From an uncultured Butyrivibrio sp. (lineage in GTDB: Bacteria > Bacillota > Clostridia > Lachnospirales > Lachnospiraceae), in NCBI GenBank assembly GCA_910577605.1, contig CAJTON010000018.1:1-15380 (forward strand): a stretch of 15,380 bases of DNA. The letters run 5' to 3'. The notes under the pieces are model-generated. The model ran no database searches. It saw only the letters and a list, made by a program, of their open reading frames with translations, and was not told the DNA's origin. Each line of letters starts with the position of its first letter. The first letter of the stretch is position 1. The position numbers were made by a program, and so were the translations under genes. Positions 5,975 to 12,058 of this stretch are shown here, one piece after another.

Positions 5975-6001
5975 ATGTCGGGAAAAGAAGCGTCAAAATA
6001 A
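5975..6001 (+). other. Possible eight-codon ORF with a perfect ribosome binding site
   Basis: AGGAGG (5961-5966) stands 8 nt before an ATG that opens MSGKEASK and a TAA stop, and a hairpin begins 5 nt later. There is no clear plus-strand promoter. It may be chance, a gene remnant or a tiny leader; it is listed because the spacing and order are so regular. Confidence 0.2.
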
Positions 6002-6005
6002 CACA

Positions 6006-6031
6006 GGGAGGCTCCGCTTCCGGAGACTCCC
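6006..6031 (-). terminator. Terminator hairpin after spoIIQ
   Basis: Arms 6006-6016 and 6021-6031 pair over 11 positions with one mismatch around a 4-nt loop. On the minus strand it is followed by TGTGTTATTTTG, a modest T-rich tract, 39 nt past the spoIIQ stop. On the plus strand it is followed by TTCATTT, so it may work weakly both ways. Confidence 0.65.
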
Positions 6032-6069
6032 TTCATTTATCATATATCTTCTATATATCTATCTTTTTA

Positions 6070-6867
6070 TCATTCCTTTTCCGTCAGATGAAGCATCGGG
6101 TCAACGGGAGTTCCCTCCTTGGTAAGCCCGAAATACAGATTACTTCCCTCGACCGCGAAATACTTTGTAGGCTCCGCGATCCTGCCAAGCTCGGTTCCTG
6201 CCGCAACGGTATCGGAAATCCCTACGGAAAGATTGCCTAACTGTCCGTATACTATCTTGTAGCCGTCTCCTATCGAGACAACCATTGTCGTTCCTGTAAC
6301 GGAGTCAACATAAATATCCTCCACGATTCCGGGAGCCGCGGAAAGCACCGGCGTTCCCACCTCGGCGCTTATCACGATCGAGGGGCTGCATTTATAAAGG
6401 TCGAGCGTGGGGAAATAGATCGTATTGTCCATATTGTATCCAATAACGATATCTCCCTCCACGGGCCAGAGCAGGTTGGAGTTTTCCCCAAAATTCAGTA
6501 CCGGAGCGTTTACCTCCGCAGCGGTGGGGTTCTGGTCAACTCCCGCGGGAACTCCGTCCGTCTCAGGCTCGGTCACGCCTTCGGTCCGCTGCTCCTGAGC
6601 GGGTTTTGTGGGACGCTCGGTAGGTTTCTCCTGCTTCTTTGTGGGCTTTTCAGTTTCTCTCTGAGCCTGTCTGTCAATGGTCGTGGGATCGACTTTGTTA
6701 GTACCGTCCTCAGCTACATTAAGATCAATGTAATTCGGTTTTTTGCTGGACGTGGTGCTCTTTACTATGGACACCACTCCGACCACCAGCGCGGCGATAA
6801 TTGCAAGACTGGCTACGATTGAAAATATCTTTTCTCCGTCGATTTTTTTCTTGTTTCTTCTATTCAC
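6070..6867 (-). CDS. spoIIQ: SpoIIQ-like forespore protein with a degenerate LytM/M23 domain
   Basis: SpoIIQ sits in the forespore membrane and pairs with mother-cell SpoIIIAH during engulfment. This product has a short basic N-terminus, one membrane helix (about residues 15-36), a Thr/Lys/Glu/Pro-rich linker (about 55-110) and a LytM-like domain (about 125-262) ending TPVDPMLHL. The M23 zinc motifs are not conserved: the first HxxxD block reads KCSPSIVIS, and the final HLHFE block reads NLYFG, so no metal site can be drawn. The start is a GTG at 6867 with GGAGG 5 nt upstream; in-frame ATGs at 6879 and 6903 have no usable ribosome binding site. It lies 75 nt after spoIID, an arrangement common in spore formers, with a sigma-F-like promoter between them. 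An ordinary M23 endopeptidase is less likely given the missing ligands and the context. Confidence 0.87.
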   Translation of the reverse strand: MNRRNKKKIDGEKIFSIVASLAIIAALVVGVVSIVKSTTSSKKPNYIDLNVAEDGTNKVDPTTIDRQAQRETEKPTKKQEKPTERPTKPAQEQRTEGVTEPETDGVPAGVDQNPTAAEVNAPVLNFGENSNLLWPVEGDIVIGYNMDNTIYFPTLDLYKCSPSIVISAEVGTPVLSAAPGIVEDIYVDSVTGTTMVVSIGDGYKIVYGQLGNLSVGISDTVAAGTELGRIAEPTKYFAVEGSNLYFGLTKEGTPVDPMLHLTEKE

Positions 6868-6920
6868 AGTTACCTCCATTCGTGCAAACCATGCACATAT
6901 CAAAATTAATCTCTGCTTAT

Positions 6921-6948
6921 AGGTTTGCCGGATAAAGGTTTTTTATAC
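6921..6948 (-). promoter_or_regulatory. Sigma-F/sigma-G-like promoter of spoIIQ
   Basis: Reading leftward: GTATA (6944-6948), a 14-nt spacer and GGCAAACCT (6921-6929). This fits the forespore pattern GYATA / GGnnAnAnT with one mismatch in the -10. It overlaps the end of spoIID. In Bacillus spoIIQ is known to be sigma-F dependent, which supports the call. Confidence 0.55.
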
Positions 6949-7851
6949 ATTTTTAAGCTGAATATTTTTGTAATAATAATTAAGAATTTCCCTGTAGCCC
7001 ATGCCGGACGCCGCCTTTGCCCTTGCTCCCGCAAGCGACAGTCCATAGCCCGATCCTTTTCCTTTTACGGTAAAAATAACCCTGCCGCCCGACGAGGAAA
7101 CCATAAAGTTCGACGACGGAAGTCCAAGAAGCACGCTTATCTCGCTGCCGGAGGCGGTAATGTTTCCGACCATCAGTTCCCTTACATAGCCCGCCTCGTC
7201 CCTGTCCACTATCTGAAAGGACGCCGCCGCGCTTTTGTCAAATATTATATCGCCGTTCCATGCTTCCAGGGCTTTGGCAAGCTCCTCCTCGCCGTATTCG
7301 ATCAGATTTATGTAATCCTCCGACTTTAAGTCCTCCGGGCTGTCCACCGAAACAAGATAACGCTCGCTTCCTTTTCTTGTTTTGCCGGAATTGACGCTGT
7401 GGAAGTAAGGCATAACCACCTGACCGTCGCAGGTAACGCACTCTCCTCCCGTTTCATTCACGGCAAGCCTTATCAGGTCATAATTTTCCTTGTACTTATC
7501 TCCCCAAAGGTTCTGCATATCCTTGTGCGTAAGTGTTTTGAGGGCAAGGTCGGCGGAATTAACCATTGCCCCATCCTCCTTCACATATTCCGCGTAGGTT
7601 CTCACCACAACGGCAAAAGCCTTCAGGAATTCCGGACTGTCTCCCGCCTTATAGTATGCTGCAACCGTTCTCGTGACGTAATCCGTCACATCCGTGATTT
7701 CCGTAGCCTTATCATAATTCAAAATAACCTGTTTGGCGCTCTCTTCTTCCTCTGCCTTATCACGGGTTCCGCTCATCAACATTGTGATAATGTACGGCAC
7801 TGCAAGACACGCGGCAATATAAATTATTGTATACAAAAAAGTTTTTTTCAT
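6943..7851 (-). CDS. spoIID: SpoIID-like engulfment protein with altered catalytic site
   Basis: SpoIID is the mother-cell lytic transglycosylase of the DMP engulfment complex. The 302-residue product has an N-terminal membrane helix (residues 4-26) and a SpoIID/LytB domain. Landmarks are VTDYV at 55-59, EFLKAFAVVVRTYAEY at 74-89, LAVNETGGE, PYFHSVNSGKTRKGSE, YLVSVDSPED and the C-terminal GxGxG block ending YREILNYYY. Where relatives read VAAEMP, with the catalytic glutamate, this protein reads VAAYYK: Y66 replaces the glutamate in a gap-free alignment to LKA. The late motif GHGxGMSQ reads GYGLSL. So the fold is probably kept and the known chemistry probably lost. The ATG at 7851 has AAGGAG 10 nt upstream and a sigma-E-like promoter. 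No terminator separates it from spoIIQ. Confidence 0.88.
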   Translation of the reverse strand: MKKTFLYTIIYIAACLAVPYIITMLMSGTRDKAEEEESAKQVILNYDKATEITDVTDYVTRTVAAYYKAGDSPEFLKAFAVVVRTYAEYVKEDGAMVNSADLALKTLTHKDMQNLWGDKYKENYDLIRLAVNETGGECVTCDGQVVMPYFHSVNSGKTRKGSERYLVSVDSPEDLKSEDYINLIEYGEEELAKALEAWNGDIIFDKSAAASFQIVDRDEAGYVRELMVGNITASGSEISVLLGLPSSNFMVSSSGGRVIFTVKGKGSGYGLSLAGARAKAASGMGYREILNYYYKNIQLKNV

Positions 7852-7873
7852 ATGATACAGGCTCCTTCCGGTA

Positions 7874-7902
7874 ATTATATGTCATTTTGCGGACAAATAT
7901 TC
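7874..7902 (-). promoter_or_regulatory. Sigma-E-like promoter of spoIID
   Basis: Reading leftward: GAATATT (7896-7902), a 14-nt spacer and CATATAAT (7874-7881), close to the mother-cell sigma-E pattern (ATATT / CATACAAT). This agrees with the known sigma-E control of spoIID in Bacillus. It shares the 209-bp divergent gap with the murI promoter. Confidence 0.72.
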
Positions 7903-7945
7903 GGTTTACAGCTTAATTCAAGCCTCCCGCGGGCAAAGATTTTCA

Positions 7946-7974
7946 TTGAAATAATAAACTCGTGTTGATATAAT
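7946..7974 (+). promoter_or_regulatory. Strong sigma-A promoter of murI
   Basis: TTGAAA (7946-7951), a 17-bp spacer and TATAAT (7969-7974), with an extended -10 TGA. Transcription would start near 7981, leaving an 80-nt leader before murI. Confidence 0.8.
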
Positions 7975-8001
7975 AAGCGAAGGTATATACGGAGTTTAAC
8001 G

Positions 8002-8022
8002 AAGCGGTCGCCAGCACCGCTT
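8002..8022 (+). promoter_or_regulatory. Hairpin in the murI leader
   Basis: AAGCGGT (8002-8008) and ACCGCTT (8016-8022) form a perfect 7-bp stem with a 7-nt loop. No T tract follows directly, so it is not a standard terminator. A short GCGG at 8038-8041, followed by CTTTTT, could compete for the CCGC arm. Confidence 0.4.
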
Positions 8023-8060
8023 ACATTATATATTTATGCGGCTTTTTATGAGGTATTTCC

Positions 8061-8840
8061 ATGATGTCGGACAACAGGCCAATAGGCGTTTTTGATTCGG
8101 GAGTAGGAGGCATAAGCGTGCTCGGAGAACTGATAAAGCTTATGCCGAATGAAAAATACATATATTTCGGGGATTCGCGCAACGCGCCTTACGGCACCAA
8201 GCCGCACGAGCTTGTGCGCGAGCTGACATTCGCCACGGCTTCTTTGCTTATTCAGGCGGAGTGCAAATGTCTTGTCATCGCGTGCAACACAGCCACCGCC
8301 GCCGCGGTCCGTCCCTTGCGTGAGCTTTATCCCGGCGTTCCCGTAATCGGGATCGAGCCCGCTATAAAGCCCGCGGTACTCGCCGATCCTGGCGGTCATG
8401 TCCTTGTTATGGCTACCCCCGTCACGTTAGGCGAGGATAAATTTCACAGACTTATGGCAAAATATGACCGTGATGCGCTCATATCAACGCTTGCCTGCCC
8501 CGGAATCGTTGAATTTGTGGAAAAAGGGATCGTCGAAGGGCCGGAGTTGGAAGCATATCTTCGCAATCTTCTGGCAGACTATACCAGCACGCCGCCCGAT
8601 GCCGTCGTTCTCGGATGTACGCATTATCCTTTTGTTCGCGACAGCATATCCAAGGTTCTGGGGGCGTATACTAAGATATATGACGGCGGAGGCGGTACCG
8701 CCAGAGAAACCAAAAGACAGCTTGAGCTTCACGGACTGCTCGCCTCACCGGAGCAAGAAGGCGGAATAACTCTCCGCAACAGCAACGGCAGTATGATAGA
8801 ATTGTCTCTTAAATTACTTGAAATCGCGAGGAAATTATAA
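8061..8840 (+). CDS. murI: Glutamate racemase
   Basis: MurI converts L-glutamate to the D-glutamate used by MurD for peptidoglycan in the cytoplasm. The 259 residues carry the family signatures: the IGVFDSGVGG block near residues 8-17 (D12, S13), YFGDSRNAPYG at 35-45, the first catalytic cysteine C75 in ACNTAT, and the second, C186, in LGCTHYPF with H188 beside it. The length is normal and no active-site residue is missing. The ATG at 8061 is preferred to the next codon, also ATG, because GAGG (8050-8053) is 7 nt away. It is the first gene of a two-gene plus-strand unit, sharing the TAATG junction with a small membrane protein gene, and is divergent from spoIID. Confidence 0.96.
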   Translation: MMSDNRPIGVFDSGVGGISVLGELIKLMPNEKYIYFGDSRNAPYGTKPHELVRELTFATASLLIQAECKCLVIACNTATAAAVRPLRELYPGVPVIGIEPAIKPAVLADPGGHVLVMATPVTLGEDKFHRLMAKYDRDALISTLACPGIVEFVEKGIVEGPELEAYLRNLLADYTSTPPDAVVLGCTHYPFVRDSISKVLGAYTKIYDGGGGTARETKRQLELHGLLASPEQEGGITLRNSNGSMIELSLKLLEIARKL

Positions 8841-9118
8841 TGGAAAATGCAATGAATATAGCAATAATCATTCTTATGGCGGTCCTTCTCGCATCGCAGA
8901 TATTTTTGGCTGTCAGACAGATAAAAAAGAACGCCCCCGACGGCAAGATACTTCTGATGATCGACATCATAGTTCTCATCGTCTGGACGCCCCTGTGCGT
9001 TTTTAAATTTATGTACGGTCACATCGCCGTAAAGGCGGCATGGTTTGTTATAGCCGTGCTTTACATGATCTTTACGCTGTGGTATACCAACAACCTCAGC
9101 AAAAGTTTCCGTAAATAA
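8840..9118 (+). CDS. Small membrane protein with three predicted helices
   Basis: The 92-residue protein is mostly hydrophobic. Helices are likely at about 5-25 (IAIIILMAVLLASQIFLAV), 37-58 (ILLMIDIIVLIVWTPLCVF) and 64-85 (VKAAWFVIAVLYMIFTLWY), joined by short basic loops, with a lysine/arginine C-terminus. No catalytic or binding motif is recognisable and I do not know the family. Its ATG overlaps the stop of murI (TAATG), and GAGG lies 9 nt upstream inside murI, so translation is coupled. The link with murI suggests an envelope role but does not prove one. The gene ends 8 nt before the convergent ilvN stop, with no obvious terminator for either. Confidence 0.75.
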   Translation: MENAMNIAIIILMAVLLASQIFLAVRQIKKNAPDGKILLMIDIIVLIVWTPLCVFKFMYGHIAVKAAWFVIAVLYMIFTLWYTNNLSKSFRK

Positions 9119-9126
9119 TAACAAAA

Positions 9127-9636
9127 CTATCTGTCGGTATAGCTTACCGCCTCGACCGCCACGGCGCCGCTGCGCACCACCTCAAGACGGTAGCCGTAGG
9201 TCGCGCTAAGCAGCTTTAAAAGGCTCTCGTTTTTGTCCTCTGACTGTACGCACTCCAAAAGCACGGTATTGCGGTTGTAATCGCTCACCTTCACGCCGTA
9301 CACCGACGCGATGCGGAACGCCTCCGCCTTATCCTTCTCGGTGCAGCTGTTTATCTTAACGAACATCAGCTCCTTCATGTGTATGGGAATATCGGTAAAA
9401 TCAAGCACCTTTATCACCTCTACACTGCGGTTGAGCTGTTTTTTTATCTGCTCAAAGGTCTTGTCGTCGCTCGTGACGCCGATAGTCATACGGGAAACGC
9501 TCCTGTCCTCGGTTTCGCCGACTGAAAGAGTGTCTATATTATACGCCTTTCCGGAAAAAAGACCGGAAATCCTAGCCAGAACACCTATCTCATTCTCCAC
9601 ATAAATCGATATCCATCTTTTTTTTACCTTGTCCAT
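9127..9636 (-). CDS. ilvN: Acetolactate synthase small (regulatory) subunit
   Basis: This 169-residue protein is the regulatory partner of the IlvB catalytic subunit; in the family it stimulates the enzyme and mediates feedback by valine. The N-terminal ACT domain is plain: RWISIYVENEIGVLARISGLFSGKAYNIDTLSVGETED, then SRMTIGV and a strand reading EVIKVLDFTD. The second half (about 80-165) matches the C-terminal IlvN domain, with VKINS, VYGVKVSDY and YGYRLEVVRSGAVAV. The length is typical of Clostridia. The ATG at 9636 follows AGGAGG, and the gene begins 15 nt after ilvB, so the two are co-transcribed. It ends just short of the convergent small membrane gene with only a weak hairpin nearby. 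Also named ilvH. Confidence 0.94.
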   Translation of the reverse strand: MDKVKKRWISIYVENEIGVLARISGLFSGKAYNIDTLSVGETEDRSVSRMTIGVTSDDKTFEQIKKQLNRSVEVIKVLDFTDIPIHMKELMFVKINSCTEKDKAEAFRIASVYGVKVSDYNRNTVLLECVQSEDKNESLLKLLSATYGYRLEVVRSGAVAVEAVSYTDR

Positions 9637-9651
9637 TATATCCTGTCCCTC

Positions 9652-11376
9652 CTATCCGAAAAGCATATCCGTAAGCGCCTTGCCGCCCGGAACCATGGGA
9701 TATACGTCATAATCGCAGTCTATCACAAATTCGATCACCGTGGGTCTGTCCGTATTGGCGGCCGCCCGTCTGAAGGCCGGTTCGATCTCCTCCTCGGAAA
9801 CGACCCTTATGCCGTCCGCTCGGTAGCTCTCGGCAAGCTTTACAAAATCAGGCAGATAATCCGCGCCCGCGCAGGTCCCGTCGGTCACGCACTGTCTTTT
9901 GCAGCTTTTTGAGTATCTGAGGCAGGTGCTTGAATATCTTTTGTCATAAAACATTTTCTGCATCTGCCTGACGTTTCCCAGAAAGGTATTGTTGAATATG
10001 CAGAAGATCACCGGAGTTTCAAGAGCGGACGCCGTCGCAAGCTCCTGTATGTTCATCTGCGCGCCGCCGTCGCCGGATATACAGATTACGGGCGCGCCCG
10101 GATTGCCTAACGACGCTCCTATCGCCGCCGGAAGTCCGTAACCCATCGTCCCTAACCCTCCGGAGGTCAGAAGCTGTCTTTTTCCGTTCATCTCAAGAAA
10201 CTGAGTGGTCCAGAGCTGATTCTGCCCCACGTCCGTAACGACTATGGAATCGGGGAATATCTCATTTATCGCACGTATTATTTTCTCCGGCGTCATTCCC
10301 GCGCAGCCGTCCATATTTATCGGCTTCTCGCCCTTCCATGCGTCGATCGACTCTATCCAGCTTTCCGTCCTGCACTCCGTCGCGTGCTTTAACATCTCCT
10401 CTATCGCGGTCTTTGCGTCCGATACTATAGGCACGTTCACCACGATATTACGGGATATGGACGCGGTGTCTATGTCAACATGGATTATTTTGGCGTTAGG
10501 CGCAAAATCCTCTATCCTTCCGGTGATCCTGTCGCTGAAGCGGACTCCTATGGCAAACAGCACATCGCATTCCGAAACAGCCTTGTTCGACGCGTAATTG
10601 CCGTACATACCGATATTTCCGACATAGAGCGGATGGTCCGTCGGGATCGCGCCCTTTCCCATTATGGTCGTTATCACGGGGATCCTCATGCGCTCCGAAA
10701 GCCTTGTCAGCTCGTCTCCCGCGTCCGATATTCTCACGCCGCCGCCGATAAGGAAAACAGGCTTCTTTGCCGCCTTTAGCATCGTCATGGCCTTCTTGAG
10801 CTGACCGACGTGAACGCCCGTACTCGGCTTATAGCCTCTTATAAAAATTTCCGACGGGTATTCGTCCGACCCCGCCTCAAGCTGTATATCCTTGGGAATA
10901 TCTACTATTACCGGACCGGGCTTGCCCGTCCTCGCCACATAAAATGCTTTTTTGATTATCGTAGCCAGATCCTTGCGGCTCCTGACCGTCACCGCGTATT
11001 TGCAGATATTGCGTGTAACTCCGACAATATCTATCTCCTGAAAAGCGTCGTTTCCTATCAGATCCCTCGATACCTGCCCTGTAAAGCACACAAGCGGCAC
11101 GCTGTCGAAATTCGCCGTAGCGATTCCGGTCACAAGGTTAGTCGCGCCCGGTCCGCTCGTCACAAGGCACACTCCCACTTTTCCGGTCGAACGCGCGTAG
11201 CCGTCCGCCTCGTGCACAAGCGCCTGCTCATGCCTCGGCAGTATCACCTCAATATCGTCCGCGTCATAAAGCGCGTCAAAAAGGTCTATCGCCATTCCTC
11301 CCGGATAGCCGAAGACCGTATCCACGCCTTCCTCCCTCAATGCCTTTACAAATAACTCGGTTCCTTTTATATCCAT
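9652..11376 (-). CDS. ilvB: Acetolactate synthase large (catalytic) subunit
   Basis: IlvB makes acetolactate or acetohydroxybutyrate from pyruvate and 2-ketobutyrate, using thiamine diphosphate and FAD, in the first common step of valine, leucine and isoleucine synthesis. The 574 residues show the three domains of the family. In the N-terminal one the catalytic glutamate E50 stands in PRHEQALVHEADGYAR; the FAD-domain region contains GGGVRISDAG; and the C-terminal diphosphate-binding motif runs from GDGG near residue 434 to NN. Two points are odd. The usual VRQWQ reads VRQMQ (M472). After FYDKRYSST there is a cysteine-rich stretch, C485-x6-C492-x3-C496-x5-C502, before LPDFVKLAESY. The ATG at 11376 has AGGAGG 5 nt upstream. 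No T-box or peptide leader precedes it: the gene follows a small protein gene by 44 nt in a longer operon. Confidence 0.95.
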   Translation of the reverse strand: MDIKGTELFVKALREEGVDTVFGYPGGMAIDLFDALYDADDIEVILPRHEQALVHEADGYARSTGKVGVCLVTSGPGATNLVTGIATANFDSVPLVCFTGQVSRDLIGNDAFQEIDIVGVTRNICKYAVTVRSRKDLATIIKKAFYVARTGKPGPVIVDIPKDIQLEAGSDEYPSEIFIRGYKPSTGVHVGQLKKAMTMLKAAKKPVFLIGGGVRISDAGDELTRLSERMRIPVITTIMGKGAIPTDHPLYVGNIGMYGNYASNKAVSECDVLFAIGVRFSDRITGRIEDFAPNAKIIHVDIDTASISRNIVVNVPIVSDAKTAIEEMLKHATECRTESWIESIDAWKGEKPINMDGCAGMTPEKIIRAINEIFPDSIVVTDVGQNQLWTTQFLEMNGKRQLLTSGGLGTMGYGLPAAIGASLGNPGAPVICISGDGGAQMNIQELATASALETPVIFCIFNNTFLGNVRQMQKMFYDKRYSSTCLRYSKSCKRQCVTDGTCAGADYLPDFVKLAESYRADGIRVVSEEEIEPAFRRAAANTDRPTVIEFVIDCDYDVYPMVPGGKALTDMLFG

Positions 11377-11420
11377 AGCTTCCTCCTGCCGCTTTACTTC
11401 ATAAATTGCGCTCCGGCGCG

Positions 11421-11597
11421 TTACATCTGCTTACGCACCACACGGTATTCGTCCCTGTACTGAAAATACGGGCATTCCCGCATCCTTCCGGTAACGAAGC
11501 GGTACATCTCGTCCTCGTCAAGATTCACCGTACAGTAATAATTATCGTCCTCTTCGTCGTACTCATAATATCCGCACATCTCACAGCCGCCAGTCAT
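11421..11597 (-). CDS. Small four-cysteine acidic protein (resembles DUF6472)
   Basis: The start is the ATG at 11597, with GGAGG 5 nt upstream inside the previous gene, giving 58 residues. Four cysteines (CEMC near residues 5-8, then C at about 22 and 42) could bind one metal ion, probably zinc. Between them the chain is acidic and aromatic: YYEYDEEDDNYYC, NLDEDEMYRFV, CPYFQYRDEYRVVRKQM. This matches my memory of a conserved clostridial small-protein family annotated DUF6472, of unknown function; I could not check it. The reading frame overlaps the lipoprotein gene by 17 nt and ilvB follows after 44 nt. A longer in-frame ATG at 11654 lacks a ribosome binding site. The composition suggests a cytoplasmic protein. 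Confidence 0.82.
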   Translation of the reverse strand: MTGGCEMCGYYEYDEEDDNYYCTVNLDEDEMYRFVTGRMRECPYFQYRDEYRVVRKQM

Positions 11598-12048
11598 AAT
11601 ATCCTCCGTCATACATGGTTCCATGATCAATAAACTCACAGTATGTATCCTCAAACATTACTATCCTTCCTTTAGAAACCGTAAACTTTATGATCCTGCT
11701 GCCGTCATCGCCCGACATCATATCGGAAAACGCGTCCATATCGTCTTCCCATTCCAGCTCATACGTCAGCCTCCTGTCTGATTTTTCGCAGAAAAAATTC
11801 CCGTAATTGCGACCGTCGCCGCGGTAAACCGCGTATCCGCGCGAAAAACCGTCCTCCGAATCCTCCATATCATATATATTCATTGCGAAAACAGGAGATA
11901 TTTCCACAGTTACGACGCCGTCCGTCCTGTCTGTTTTCTCAACGATCGCGTTCAAAGTATACCTTGTATTAATATCGTTTCTGTATGCGCACGCAGAAGT
12001 AAAAAAGCACGCGCAGCATATCATAAATACACAGAAAATCTTTTTCAT
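11581..12048 (-). CDS. Small predicted lipoprotein of unknown function
   Basis: The ATG at 12048 is chosen because GAGG, overlapping the stop of the gene before it, is 8 nt away. The in-frame GTG at 12057 lies inside that ribosome binding site. The 155-residue product has a lipoprotein-type signal: KK, a hydrophobic cysteine-containing core (IFCVFMICCACFF) and a TSAC box, with lipidation expected at the cysteine near residue 20. The T at -3 makes the box slightly unusual. The mature part is acidic and strand-like (YTLNAIVEKTDRTDGVVTVEISPVF, LTYELEWEDDMDAF, RIIKFTVSKGRIVMF) and ends in an aromatic tail. No family is recognised. Its tight position behind the membrane protein at 12059 suggests that the two act together at the membrane. 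Confidence 0.75.
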   Translation of the reverse strand: MKKIFCVFMICCACFFTSACAYRNDINTRYTLNAIVEKTDRTDGVVTVEISPVFAMNIYDMEDSEDGFSRGYAVYRGDGRNYGNFFCEKSDRRLTYELEWEDDMDAFSDMMSGDDGSRIIKFTVSKGRIVMFEDTYCEFIDHGTMYDGGYYDWRL

Positions 12049-12058
12049 ATAAGCCACC

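Noticed and set aside
7926..7933. CCCGCGGG palindrome between spoIID and murI
   Set aside because: Eight GC bases without flanking symmetry or a T tract; too short to call an operator or terminator.
9135..9149. Hairpin CGGTA-tagct-TACCG at the end of ilvN
   Set aside because: Five base pairs, mostly inside the coding region, with only a scattered T tract; not enough for a terminator call.
10810..11355. 181-residue plus-strand reading frame opposite ilvB
   Set aside because: ilvB is certain on the other strand; the Arg/His/Tyr-rich product is typical of an antisense shadow.
11377..11420. T-box or leucine-type attenuator before ilvB
   Set aside because: Only 44 nt separate the genes, with no stem, no T-box core sequence and no leader peptide.
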